Part shown: positions 7,575-16,018 of the stretch, in pieces
Layout: the number at the start of each line of letters is the position of its first letter
Position numbering within the stretch: position 1 is the first letter of the stretch
Source of the DNA: an uncultured Alphaproteobacteria bacterium
GTDB lineage: Bacteria > Pseudomonadota > Alphaproteobacteria > Minwuiales > Minwuiaceae
Direction of reading: 5' to 3'
DNA length: 18,989 bases
NCBI GenBank assembly: GCA_913064755.1
Contig: CAJYBQ010000013.1
Location: 1 to 18,989, forward strand
The notes under the pieces: generated by a model
The model's database searches: none
Told to the model about the DNA's origin: nothing
The model's input: only the letters and a program-made list of their open reading frames with translations
Made by a program: the position numbers and the translations under genes

Positions 7575-8507
7575 CTAGCGTCCCTTTCCTGTGCCGCCGA
7601 TTTTCAGAAGTGCGTCCAGCCCGACGACCCGCTGCACCACGATCATCACCAGCAGGCAGAACAGGATGACGAGCGTGCCGGAGGCCAGGATCGACGGATC
7701 GAAATCGTTCTCCAGCGCCGAGAACAGTTCGACCGGATAGGTCACGTAGCCGGGCGCGGTCAGGAAGATCGACAGCGGCACATCGCCGAACGACACCATG
7801 AAGGCGTAGAGCGCGCCGGCGTAGACGCCGGGCATGATGACGGGCAGCGTCACACGCCTGAAGGTGCGCCAGCGACTGGCGCCGAGGCTCAGCGCGGCTT
7901 CTTCGAGGCGATGATCGAAACGCTGCAGAACGGCGACGACGGTGCCCACGACGTAGGGGATGGCGATGAAGATGTGGCCGATGGCGAGGCCGATGAAACT
8001 GCCCTGGGCGAAGAACCCGGTGACGTCGCCGATCAGGTAGTACATCTGCAGGAAGGCGATGCCGCTGACCACGGCGGGAATCTGCAGCGGCGAGCGGAAG
8101 ACGATACCGATCAGCGTCTTGCCCGGCAGATTGGATCGCACCAGGCCCAGCGCGGCCGGAACGCCGATGACCACCGCCGAGAAGGCGGCGAGGCTGGCGA
8201 GCGCGAAGCTCAGGCCCAGTGCCTCGAACTGCTGCATCGGGATCTCGAAATACCATTCGATCGACGGCGAAGCAGGCGGAAACTCGATGGCCGCATACTC
8301 GCCACCGCCGTTGAACGAGGCACCCATGACCACGATCAGCGGGGCATGCAGGAAGACATAGGCCAGGAACACCATGACCCACTTGAGCCAGAAGTTGACG
8401 GCCTGGCGGCTGCGCCAGCGCATCGCCTTGCCCGCTGCCTCCGCCCGGGTATCCGGGGTCACGCCGACCACGTCGGCGACGACCATGCCATCCTGACGGG
8501 CGCTCAT
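7575..8507 (-). CDS. ABC transporter permease (PotC-like)
   Basis: This 310-residue inner-membrane protein is the second permease of the importer. About six membrane segments are visible near residues 41-63, 99-122, 135-158, 168-194, 225-248 and 273-296. The cytoplasmic EAA loop (about 202-229: EEAALSLGAS, then LPVIMPG) contacts the ATPase. The first 38 residues form a polar, Arg-rich cytoplasmic tail, longer than usual for PotC proteins. The start is the ATG at 8507, overlapping the stop of the first permease as ATGA, with a G-rich stretch upstream; the open frame continues far upstream but only as a shadow of that gene. PotC-like permeases pair with PotB-like ones, and that partner is adjacent. 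The substrate is not determined by the sequence. Confidence 0.93.
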   Translation of the reverse strand: MSARQDGMVVADVVGVTPDTRAEAAGKAMRWRSRQAVNFWLKWVMVFLAYVFLHAPLIVVMGASFNGGGEYAAIEFPPASPSIEWYFEIPMQQFEALGLSFALASLAAFSAVVIGVPAALGLVRSNLPGKTLIGIVFRSPLQIPAVVSGIAFLQMYYLIGDVTGFFAQGSFIGLAIGHIFIAIPYVVGTVVAVLQRFDHRLEEAALSLGASRWRTFRRVTLPVIMPGVYAGALYAFMVSFGDVPLSIFLTAPGYVTYPVELFSALENDFDPSILASGTLVILFCLLVMIVVQRVVGLDALLKIGGTGKGR

Positions 8508-9358
8508 GCCAGCACCCCCCGCGCGGTGCGCATTCGACGTATCAGAAGAATCGAGAGCACGTTGATCAGGATCACCGCGACCAGCAGCACGGCGGCGAGC
8601 GTGCCAGCCATCGAATACTTCACTTCCATCATGATGGTGCGCTGGATCAGGACCGGCAGGGTGAAGACCTTGCCCCCGCCCAGCAGGGCCGCCGACGTGA
8701 AAGCCCCCATGCACATGTTGAAGACCATCAGGCCACCCGCCACCAGGCCCGGCATGGCCAGCGGCAGGATCACGCGCATGAACATCCGGGGGCGACTGGC
8801 GCCGTGGATCTCGGCGGCTTCCTCCAGCGATGTCGGAATGGTCTGCACCACGCTGTAGAGCGTCAGCACGCCGAACCCGAGCGTGAAATACATCAGCCCG
8901 ATCACGACGCCTTCCTGGGTGCCGATGATCGAATAGGGCTCGGTCGTGATCCCCGTGGACATCAGGAACCGGTTCAGCCAGCCGTCCGCCGAGAAGATGA
9001 TGATGATGCCGAAGACCTTGATCACGATGGTGATGAAGGTAGAGACCACGATCCCCGAGAGCAGGATCATGCCCCAGCTCGACCGGATCCGGGCGATCAC
9101 ATAGGCCACCGGGAAACTGAACAGCAACGTGCAGATGGTGGCCAGGGCCGAGACCTTGATCGTGATCCAAAGGGTGGTGAGATAGAACCCGTCCGTGAAG
9201 ACCCGGATGTAGTTCACGAGGTCAAGGGAATCACCCGTCCTGCCCAGTCCCAGGTCCTTGTAGAAACTGCCTTCCAGGAACATGAACTGGGATACGGCCA
9301 GCAGTATGAAGGTGAACAGGAAGGAGGGAATCAGCAACAGATCCCAGCGAACGGTCAT
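8504..9358 (-). CDS. ABC transporter permease (PotB-like)
   Basis: This 284-residue inner-membrane protein is the first permease of the importer. Predicted membrane segments are near residues 7-28, 59-88, 97-123, 149-173, 201-225 and 250-274. The EAA loop (about 179-206: EEAAEIHGAS, then LPLAMPG) is the coupling helix that docks onto the ATPase. The first membrane segment begins almost at the N-terminus, as is usual for PotB-like proteins, and a periplasmic stretch of about 30 residues follows. The ATG at 9358 overlaps the stop of the dehydrogenase gene as ATGA, so the transporter is translationally coupled to the enzyme genes. This argues that the imported compound is the substrate of those enzymes. 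Confidence 0.93.
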   Translation of the reverse strand: MTVRWDLLLIPSFLFTFILLAVSQFMFLEGSFYKDLGLGRTGDSLDLVNYIRVFTDGFYLTTLWITIKVSALATICTLLFSFPVAYVIARIRSSWGMILLSGIVVSTFITIVIKVFGIIIIFSADGWLNRFLMSTGITTEPYSIIGTQEGVVIGLMYFTLGFGVLTLYSVVQTIPTSLEEAAEIHGASRPRMFMRVILPLAMPGLVAGGLMVFNMCMGAFTSAALLGGGKVFTLPVLIQRTIMMEVKYSMAGTLAAVLLVAVILINVLSILLIRRMRTARGVLA

Positions 9359-10368
9359 GAGCGTGTCTCCGTCAGCATGTCGGAATTGCTTTCTCTGGAA
9401 GGGCGTTCGATCTCGTTCACCAGCGGTTCACCGCCGGCGAAGCGTTTCGCGTTCTCGAGGACAAGACGTGCCAGTGTCGACAGTCGGCGGGGGTCGCCGA
9501 AGCCACCGACATGCGGTGTCAGGATGACGTTGTCGAAGGACCAGAGTCGGCTGTCGGAAGGCAGCGGCTCGGTCTCGAAGACATCCAGCCCGGCCCCGCC
9601 GAGGTGCTTGCGTGACAGCGCATCGATCAGGGCAGCCTCGTCGACGACCCCGCCACGAGAGATGTTGATCAGCAGCGCCCCCGGCTTCATCCGGCCCAGA
9701 AACGCCGCGTCGATCAGATTCTCGTTCTCCGCGGTGAACGGCACGGCGGGCACGACAACATCCACCCCGTCGAGTTGCCGCAGAAGACCCTTCATGTCCG
9801 TGACTGCACGGACCTGCCCGCGCACGGCGGGCGCAACGGATTCCGGGTCCCGGACCACGGCAATGATCTCTGCGCCGAATGCCGCGATCCTGGTGGCGAT
9901 GGCCTGCCCGATGGCACCCATGCCGATGATAGCGACGCATGCGCCCTCGAGAACGCCCACGGTTTCACGGATGTTCTCGCGATCCCAATGACCATCGGCT
10001 TTCTGGGCCTCGGCCAGCGGCAGCCTGCGCAGCAGCCCCAGGACCAGGGCGAGTGCATGTTCCGCGACCGTCCCGGCCCAGAGCGCGCCGGCGGTGGAAA
10101 TCCGCACGCCCTCGGGGATGCCGAAATGCAGCAGCCGGTCATAGCCGGTCGATCCGGCCTGCACCCAGCCCAGACCCGGCGATCGCGAGAGGCTCTCGGC
10201 GAGCCGTCCGTTGTAGGAACCGCTGTCGAGCGCCACGGCAGTCGCGCCGGGCAGCGCACGCGCGAAGGCGTCCTCGTCGCCGGTCAGCACAAGATCGATC
10301 TCGGGGGCGGCGGCGAACGCCGACCTCAGTTCCGGCTGCATGTCCGGCAGGAAGGTGACCAGCCTCAT
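9355..10368 (-). CDS. D-isomer-specific 2-hydroxyacid dehydrogenase family protein
   Basis: This 337-residue NAD(P)-dependent enzyme interconverts a 2-keto acid and its D-2-hydroxy acid. The Rossmann motif G149-x-G151-x2-G154 (GMGAIG) is in place. The catalytic Arg-Glu-His set is R238 (SRGG), E267 (TEP) and H286 (TPHVGG); the R-E spacing of 29 equals that in E. coli SerA (240, 269). A proline-rich loop is absent, and the single-domain length fits glyoxylate/hydroxypyruvate reductase-like members. The ATG at 10368 has a near-perfect GGGAGG six bases upstream and overlaps the stop of the deacetylase gene as ATGA. In this context it may reduce or oxidise a C2-C4 product released from the ring or ureide by the upstream enzymes, such as glyoxylate. 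That role is inference. Confidence 0.92.
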   Translation of the reverse strand: MRLVTFLPDMQPELRSAFAAAPEIDLVLTGDEDAFARALPGATAVALDSGSYNGRLAESLSRSPGLGWVQAGSTGYDRLLHFGIPEGVRISTAGALWAGTVAEHALALVLGLLRRLPLAEAQKADGHWDRENIRETVGVLEGACVAIIGMGAIGQAIATRIAAFGAEIIAVVRDPESVAPAVRGQVRAVTDMKGLLRQLDGVDVVVPAVPFTAENENLIDAAFLGRMKPGALLINISRGGVVDEAALIDALSRKHLGGAGLDVFETEPLPSDSRLWSFDNVILTPHVGGFGDPRRLSTLARLVLENAKRFAGGEPLVNEIERPSRESNSDMLTETRS

Positions 10369-11294
10369 GCGCCGCCTCCCGTGCCGGAGGGCGCAGGATG
10401 TTCCGCCATCCAGTGCCGTGCAATGTCGATGCGGCGGGCGATCCACACATCGTCGCGGACCGCCAGCTCGTCGAGAAAGGCCGCCAATGCACGGGCGCGC
10501 GCGGGATGACCGATGACACGTGCATGAAGCCCGACGGACATCATCTTCGGATGCGTGGCACCTTCATCGACCAGCATCTCGACACTGTCGCGCAGGAACG
10601 TCGTGAACTGTTCGCCGACGGACATGCCGCCACGGACGAACTTGGTGTCGTTGGTGGTCAGTGAATAGGGCACGACCAGGTGCGACGCGCCCTGGACCTG
10701 TCTCCAGAAGGGCAATTCATCGGCATAGGAGTCGCTGTCGTAGGTAAATCCACCATGTTCGACGACCAGCCGCCGCGTGTTCAGGCCGGGTGCATAACGG
10801 CAGTACCAGCCGCCGGGGGCCTCCCCCGTGAGTGTCCTGATCGTTGCAAAGGCCTCCGCGATCTGGCGGCGCTCCTCGGCCTCCTCCAGATCGGTGTGCT
10901 TGATCCAGCGCAGCCCGTGCGCACAGATGTCGTAGCCGCCATCCACGATGGCATCGACCACCGCCGGGTTCCGATCCAGGGCCTGTGCGCAGGCGAAGAC
11001 GGTCAGCGGCATGGCCCGCTCCCGGAAGAGCCTGAGAAGGCGCCAGACCCCGACGCGCGCACCGTATTCGAACATCGATTCGGCGGCCAGGTCGCGACCG
11101 GTCACACCGGAGGCGGCCGTGCCCAGTTCGGTCAGGCCTGAATCGGACACCCCGTCGCCATCGGGGTGGCTGGGTTCGGAGCCTTCTTCGTAGTTCAGCA
11201 CGAAGTTGATGGCGAGACGCGCGCCGCCGGGCCACCGGGGATCGGGTGGCGTCGGTCCGTAACCGATGAAATCGCGATCGAGATCTAGAGACAT
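10365..11294 (-). CDS. Polysaccharide deacetylase family protein, PuuE allantoinase-like
   Basis: This 309-residue protein has the NodB-like barrel in the variant typical of PuuE. Landmarks are the N-terminal RDFIGYGPTPPDPRWPGG-type start (7-24), NYEEGSE (34-40), FEYGARVGVWRL (76-87), H126-G127-x-R-W, GWYCRYAPGLNTRRL (162-176) and YDSDSYADELPFW (185-197). The PuuE subfamily includes a known allantoinase that hydrolyses a cyclic ureide and is unrelated to classical metal-dependent allantoinases. Most relatives are uncharacterised amide or imide hydrolases, so the exact substrate is open. No signal peptide is present, which argues for a cytosolic catabolic enzyme and against cell-wall deacetylation. 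Its start overlaps the MmgE/PrpD stop by ten bases, and its stop overlaps the dehydrogenase start as ATGA. Confidence 0.88.
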   Translation of the reverse strand: MSLDLDRDFIGYGPTPPDPRWPGGARLAINFVLNYEEGSEPSHPDGDGVSDSGLTELGTAASGVTGRDLAAESMFEYGARVGVWRLLRLFRERAMPLTVFACAQALDRNPAVVDAIVDGGYDICAHGLRWIKHTDLEEAEERRQIAEAFATIRTLTGEAPGGWYCRYAPGLNTRRLVVEHGGFTYDSDSYADELPFWRQVQGASHLVVPYSLTTNDTKFVRGGMSVGEQFTTFLRDSVEMLVDEGATHPKMMSVGLHARVIGHPARARALAAFLDELAVRDDVWIARRIDIARHWMAEHPAPSGTGGGA

Positions 11295-12661
11295 GCGCGC
11301 ACCAGCCAGGTCAGGGAGTCGGCGTTCTCCAGGGTTTCAATCGCTTCGATGATGGCGTTCTGCGCCCCCCGGTCATGCCGGGCCGCGCCGAGGCGGAACT
11401 TGCCGATCATCTCCGCCGCGGGCATCGGATTGGTCCGGCTGCCGCGATTGACCGGCTCCACATGGCGATGGACGACGCCGTCAGCCATCGTCACTTCCAG
11501 CACGCCGCGAAAACCGGCGGGGACCTTGATCTCGTCGGTGGCATAGGTGAACCGGTCGGCCAGCGACCTGACGGTGCTGTCGCCAATCACGTCTTCCGCG
11601 TAATCGGACGGCCCCAGCGCACCGCGATGAAGCGCGACACAGACGGCGTAGGGCAGGCTGGCACGCGCATGTGTCGGCGTCAGCGGCGCGCGCTTCACAT
11701 CGACGGGTTCGCAGATCAGCGGCTGATACGTGGTCCCGACAAGTGCCCGGATCGCCGTGATGCGATCGGTGCCCGCGCCGATCTTGTCGTGGATCGCAAG
11801 CGCGGCGTCGACAAACGGATGGATCGCGTGGGCGCAGGGGTAGGGCTTGAAGGAGCAGTCCAGCATCGTCCAGCGTGTCCCCAGCCCATCGGTCACGGCA
11901 TCGAGGTCGAACGGATAGTCCGGGTCCTGAACATGGGAACGATAGAGTCCGAAGCGGCCTTCCAGGATGGAGGCCGGGCCGGTGAACCCGGCTTTCGCCA
12001 GCCCCGCTGCCGCCATGCCTGCGTGACAGGCCCAGCCCGGATGCAGGGTCTTGGACCAGGTACCGTCGGCAAAGGCTTCCATCACCCCTGCCGCCTGGCT
12101 GCCGGCGATGCCCGCCGCGTGAACCGCCTGTGCGGCCGTTCCCCCGGTCAGGATCGTTGCCGTGATGGCGACGGCGAGCGTGCCGACCACGCTGGTCGGG
12201 TGGAACCCGTGATCGTGAAACCCGCCGGGCGCCCCCGATCCGATCCGGCAATTGATCTCGTTGCCGATCGCGATCGCGTGCAGGACCTGCAGCCCCGTAA
12301 GCTGTTTCGCCTGCCCCAGCGCCAATGCCATGGGCACGATTGCCGCGCTGGGGTGCACGACGGAAAGATCATGCGTGTCGTCGAAATCGGCCGCATGGGC
12401 CAGCGTGCCGTCGATCAGGGCGGCAAGGCCTGCTGGCAGACTGTCGCCGGTCCCCAGGGAGAAGGCGTCCGACCCGGACCCCATTTCCAGCGCCGCGGTG
12501 CGCACGGCGCGACCGATGGGAGTGTCTGCTGCCCCGAGGATCAGACCCCGCGTATCCGGCAGCCGGAGGTTCGTGTCCGCCAGCACCGCATGAGGCAGAT
12601 CATCCGGGCGGCTGCCGGCGCACCATTCGGCCAGTTGCCGTGTCAGGCCGGCCGACGCCAT
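11285..12661 (-). CDS. MmgE/PrpD family protein
   Basis: This protein of about 458 residues belongs to the MmgE/PrpD family, which includes 2-methylcitrate dehydratase, cis-aconitate decarboxylase and iminodisuccinate epimerase. Family marks are DFDDTH (92-97) followed by H103-P104, a Gly/Ala-rich helical region, and a WSKTLHPGW-type motif before a LAKAGFTGP stretch. The members are cytosolic and handle polycarboxylate-like acids. The start is uncertain. I prefer the ATG at 12661, 28 bases after the preceding stop. A TTG at 12697 in the same frame would overlap that stop by eight bases and add 12 residues, with no clear ribosome binding site in either case. In this operon it may dehydrate, isomerise or decarboxylate the ring-opened acid. 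Substrate choice cannot be read from the sequence. Confidence 0.9.
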   Translation of the reverse strand: MASAGLTRQLAEWCAGSRPDDLPHAVLADTNLRLPDTRGLILGAADTPIGRAVRTAALEMGSGSDAFSLGTGDSLPAGLAALIDGTLAHAADFDDTHDLSVVHPSAAIVPMALALGQAKQLTGLQVLHAIAIGNEINCRIGSGAPGGFHDHGFHPTSVVGTLAVAITATILTGGTAAQAVHAAGIAGSQAAGVMEAFADGTWSKTLHPGWACHAGMAAAGLAKAGFTGPASILEGRFGLYRSHVQDPDYPFDLDAVTDGLGTRWTMLDCSFKPYPCAHAIHPFVDAALAIHDKIGAGTDRITAIRALVGTTYQPLICEPVDVKRAPLTPTHARASLPYAVCVALHRGALGPSDYAEDVIGDSTVRSLADRFTYATDEIKVPAGFRGVLEVTMADGVVHRHVEPVNRGSRTNPMPAAEMIGKFRLGAARHDRGAQNAIIEAIETLENADSLTWLVRACL

Positions 12662-12689
12662 CGTGGCATCGCGTGATATGGTGCGCGCC

Positions 12690-13700
12690 TCAGACAACGC
12701 GCTTCACCAGTTTTTCGCGCATGTGCTCGCCGGCCATGATCGGCGGATAGGCGGCAGGACGGCTTGCCGAGACGCAACCGGGCAGCGCCTCCACCATGCT
12801 GTCGTAGTTCGGGTGAAGGAAATAGGCCATGGACTGGCGGGCGGGCTGCGTACCGTCGACGGTGGGCGGGTTGGCGACGCGATGCAGGGTCGAACGCCAT
12901 TCATCGTTGGTCCAGCGGGCCATCATGTCGCCGATGTTGACGACCAGCGTGCCTGGAACATCCGGCACGTCATGCCAGTCCCCGTCATCGCCCTGAACCT
13001 GCAATCCACCGGCGGTTTCCGAACGCAGCAGCAAGGTCAGGCTGCCGAAATCCGTGTGCATGCCGGTCCGCAACTGCCCCTCTTCCGGCGCCGTGCTCAG
13101 GGCCGGGTAAAGGTTGGTGGTACCGGTGCTGAAGTGGCGGTCGATGCGGCTGGCGAAATAGTCTTCCGGCAGGCCCAGCCCCAGGGCGAAGGCTGTCATC
13201 AACTGGCCACCCAGCCGTTCGAACGCCCTGTAGAGATCTGTCATGGTTTCACGAAAGTCGTCCGGCGTGTCCGGCCAGATGTTCGGCGCGTAGAACCGTG
13301 CCGCATCCGGGAACGCTGTCACGAGTTCGCCGTGATCCTCCGGCGGTCCCATGAAGAACTGCTCGCGCAGGTCCGGCGGGGTCTCAATGCCCAGCGTTGC
13401 CGCCAGCCGCTTCGACGCGAAAGCCTGGTAGCCACGCGGGATCGTCTTGTCCGGGGGCGCGGCCCGCGTCTTGACCGCTTCGGACTGGGCAAAGAAATCA
13501 CGCGAGACCTCGAATGCGCGTTCGACGAGGTCCTGCGGGATGCCGTGGCCGCCGATGACCAGGAAACCGATGGAGCGGCAGGCGCTGTCGATCTCGTCCG
13601 CCGTCCGCTGGCGGGCGGGTGCGTCACCTTCGCGAAAGGGTGCGAAATCGATGACGGGGACGACCGGTTCATCGCCGGTTGCATGCTGAAGCGTGATCAT
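12690..13700 (-). CDS. Isopenicillin N synthase-like 2-oxoglutarate/Fe(II) dioxygenase
   Basis: This 336-residue enzyme belongs to the isopenicillin-N-synthase superfamily of plant and bacterial 2-oxoglutarate dioxygenases. The iron ligands are H215-x-D217 (HTD) and H273, and R288-x-S290 is the usual 2-oxoglutarate-binding pair. The N-terminal DIOX_N part is recognisable from PVIDF at residue 15 to GFLVIGGHGI near residue 50. True isopenicillin N synthase is rejected: no beta-lactam genes are near and the R-x-S pair argues for 2-oxoglutarate use. Related enzymes hydroxylate or demethylate small molecules, and fungal thymine 7-hydroxylase is in this superfamily. The ATG at 13700 overlaps the stop of the molybdenum hydroxylase gene as ATGA, so the two may act on the same compound. 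Confidence 0.92.
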   Translation of the reverse strand: MITLQHATGDEPVVPVIDFAPFREGDAPARQRTADEIDSACRSIGFLVIGGHGIPQDLVERAFEVSRDFFAQSEAVKTRAAPPDKTIPRGYQAFASKRLAATLGIETPPDLREQFFMGPPEDHGELVTAFPDAARFYAPNIWPDTPDDFRETMTDLYRAFERLGGQLMTAFALGLGLPEDYFASRIDRHFSTGTTNLYPALSTAPEEGQLRTGMHTDFGSLTLLLRSETAGGLQVQGDDGDWHDVPDVPGTLVVNIGDMMARWTNDEWRSTLHRVANPPTVDGTQPARQSMAYFLHPNYDSMVEALPGCVSASRPAAYPPIMAGEHMREKLVKRVV

Positions 13701-16018
13701 TTGTCGGCCTTTCCCGCAGCCTGGATGGCGCGCCAGACATTGAACGGCGTCGCGGGCATGTCGACGTGGGCGACACCCAGGGGGGCGAGCGCATCCATGA
13801 TCGCGATCATGATCGCGGGCGGGGCGCAGATGGCTCCGGCTTCGCCGCATCCCTTCAGCCCCAGCGGATTGTTCAGGCAGGGTGTTGGTGCCCGCGAAAG
13901 CGTCATGTCCGGAAAATCGGTGGCCCGCGGCATCGCGTAATCCAGGAAGCTGCCCGTGATCAGTTGTCCGCTGTCGGGGTCGTGCACCACCTGTTCCATC
14001 AGCGCCTGGCCGGCCCCCTGGCCCACGCCGCCATGTACCTGCCCGTCGACCAGCATCGGGTTGATCTCGTTACCGAAATCATCGACGGCCGTGTACCGCA
14101 CCAGCCGAACCACGCCGGTTTCCGGATCGACCTCCACTTCGGCGGTGTGCATGCCATTGGGATAGGTCGGTTCGGCCGGCTGGAAGGCACCGTCGGAGGA
14201 AGGGTCGCAGGCAATGCCGCCGGGCAGCCGGTCGGCATGGGCCAGTCGCGCAAGCTCGGTTGCAAAGACCCGACGATCCGTGCCCGTGATCGAGAACGCG
14301 CCCTTCGCGAAGCTGATATCGGCCTCGGCGCATTCCAGAACGGCAGCCGCGACCGGCGCCAGCTTCTCGACCAGCGTGTCGACCGCCCGGTGCAGCGCCG
14401 ACCCGCCGACCGCAAGCGAGCGCGACCCGAACGTGCCGACACCGCGCGAGACCCGATCCGTGTCGCCCTGGTGAAACCTGATCCTGTCCGGGTCCAGCGC
14501 CAGGCGCTCCGACACCAGCTGGACATGGGCGGTCGCGTGCCCCTGCCCTGCGGTCATGCTGCCCACCATCACGTCAGCGCCGCCATCATCGTCGAGTTCG
14601 ATGCGGGCGCCTTCTTCCGCGCCGCCCGCCGCGCGTTCGACATAGGCGGCAGCGCCAAAGCCCCGCAGAAGTCCCTGCGCATTGCTGACCGACCTGCGCG
14701 ACGGAAAGCCTGCGAAATCGGATGTCCGTTCGGATGCGGCGAGCACGGTCGGGAAATCACCCGAATCGTATGTCGCACCCATCACCGTGCGATACGGGAT
14801 GGCGTCCGTCGGGATCACGTTCCGGCGACGAAGATCGAACCCGGAAATGCCCAGATGGCGCGCGGCCTTGCCGATCAGGCATTCCAGCGCATAGATCGCT
14901 TCCGGTCGCCCGGCACCGCGATAGGCATCAACGGGCGTGGTATGCGTGAAATAGCCAGCGGACCGGATATCGACGGTCGGGATACGGTAGACGCCGCCAA
15001 GCGCCGCCAGTCCGACATTCGCCGGAACCGCCCCGAACAGGGACTGGTAGGCACCCAGGTTGGCCTTGACGTCGGCACGCAGACCAAGGAAATGCCCGTC
15101 CTCGTCCAGCGCGAGTTCGAGATTCCAGACCATGTCCCGCCCTGCGGCGTCAGACTGGAACCCCTCGTTGCGGTCCGCGACCCACTTGACCGGGGCGTCG
15201 AGGCGGCGGGCCGCCCAGAGCACCAGCGCCTGCTCGCGGTAGATCGGTGCCTTGGTGCCGAAACCACCACCCGTGTCGGGCGTGATCAGCCGGAGGTCGT
15301 CCAGCGGAATGCCGAACATGTCACGTGCCAGGACATTGCGCGTCAGATGCGGTGCCTGCGTCCCCGTCGTCAGCGTATATCCAGCGGCTGACGGGCACGC
15401 GATGGCACTGCGCGTCTCCATGGGCGCGGCGGCAACGCGCTGATTGACCAGGCGGATCGCGACCCGGTGCGCCGCGGTGTCGAATGCGCGATCCGTTGCA
15501 TCCGCGTCACCGTGGTGCAGGCTGTACCCGGCTTCGGCAGCCGCGTCGTTCGGCGAAAGCGCAAAAGGCAGCGGTTCGTAGTCGACCTCCACGAGATCAC
15601 GTGCGGCTTCGGCAGTTCGCAGGTCCCGCGCCACGACCAGGCCGATCGCCTCTCCGACGTAGCGGACAACCCCGTCCGGCAGAATGCGAACCTCCGGCCC
15701 GTCCACCTCGAGCGGCTCACCCTTCAGCGTCGGCACGTTGTTGGGCGGGATGGTGCCAAGCCCGTCCGCGATGGCATCTTCGCCGGTCAGCACGGCCACG
15801 ACGCCATCCATCTGTCGGGCAACCTCGGTATCGAAGCGCGTGATCCGACCATGCGGACAGTCCGAGCGGATCACCAGTGCAACAAGCGCTCCGGAATGAT
15901 CAATATCTTCGAGATAGACACCTTGCCCGCGCAGGAACCGCGCATCTTCCAGCCGACGCGGCGCGCCACCCATGAAGAAATCCGACGAAAATGTGTGTGT
16001 CCGGGGATCATGTCTCAT
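13697..16018 (-). CDS. Molybdenum hydroxylase large subunit (xanthine dehydrogenase/CoxL-like)
   Basis: This 773-residue protein is the molybdopterin-binding subunit of a xanthine dehydrogenase-family hydroxylase, which adds oxygen from water to aromatic heterocycles, aldehydes or similar carbons. Seen in order are the N-terminal GAPRRLEDARFLRG-type start, the a/b hammerhead region to about residue 170, the Mo-pterin GGGFG loop (250-254), the active-site AYRGAGR loop (365-371) and the base-like E726 in GCGE near the C-terminus. The AYRGAGR loop lacks the Cys that binds copper in true CO dehydrogenase, so CO oxidation is rejected. The [2Fe-2S] and FAD subunits normally encoded beside it are absent here. 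The ATG at 16018 overlaps the TauD-like stop as TGATG. In this operon it may hydroxylate a purine-, pyridine- or pyrimidine-like ring; that is inference. Confidence 0.92.
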   Translation of the reverse strand: MRHDPRTHTFSSDFFMGGAPRRLEDARFLRGQGVYLEDIDHSGALVALVIRSDCPHGRITRFDTEVARQMDGVVAVLTGEDAIADGLGTIPPNNVPTLKGEPLEVDGPEVRILPDGVVRYVGEAIGLVVARDLRTAEAARDLVEVDYEPLPFALSPNDAAAEAGYSLHHGDADATDRAFDTAAHRVAIRLVNQRVAAAPMETRSAIACPSAAGYTLTTGTQAPHLTRNVLARDMFGIPLDDLRLITPDTGGGFGTKAPIYREQALVLWAARRLDAPVKWVADRNEGFQSDAAGRDMVWNLELALDEDGHFLGLRADVKANLGAYQSLFGAVPANVGLAALGGVYRIPTVDIRSAGYFTHTTPVDAYRGAGRPEAIYALECLIGKAARHLGISGFDLRRRNVIPTDAIPYRTVMGATYDSGDFPTVLAASERTSDFAGFPSRRSVSNAQGLLRGFGAAAYVERAAGGAEEGARIELDDDGGADVMVGSMTAGQGHATAHVQLVSERLALDPDRIRFHQGDTDRVSRGVGTFGSRSLAVGGSALHRAVDTLVEKLAPVAAAVLECAEADISFAKGAFSITGTDRRVFATELARLAHADRLPGGIACDPSSDGAFQPAEPTYPNGMHTAEVEVDPETGVVRLVRYTAVDDFGNEINPMLVDGQVHGGVGQGAGQALMEQVVHDPDSGQLITGSFLDYAMPRATDFPDMTLSRAPTPCLNNPLGLKGCGEAGAICAPPAIMIAIMDALAPLGVAHVDMPATPFNVWRAIQAAGKADK

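Noticed and set aside
6006..8858. A 950-codon open frame on the plus strand
   Set aside because: It runs antisense to three well-supported transporter genes, its product is rich in His, Arg, Asp and Gln with no domain pattern, and it starts inside a coding gene. It is a product of high GC content.
4147..9358. Polyamine (spermidine/putrescine) importer
   Set aside because: The proteins belong to the broad Pot-like group, but this group carries many other compounds and the neighbouring enzymes do not degrade polyamines; only the family was kept.
12690..13700. True isopenicillin N synthase
   Set aside because: No beta-lactam synthesis genes are nearby, and the R-x-S pair indicates a 2-oxoglutarate-using relative.
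12663..15391. Long plus-strand open frames (12663-13940 and 13766-15391)
   Set aside because: They are antisense to the IPNS-like and molybdenum hydroxylase genes, which carry clear catalytic motifs; the antisense products have none.
13697..16018. Aerobic CO dehydrogenase (CoxL)
   Set aside because: The active-site loop reads AYRGAGR and lacks the copper-binding Cys; CoxS and CoxM genes are absent.
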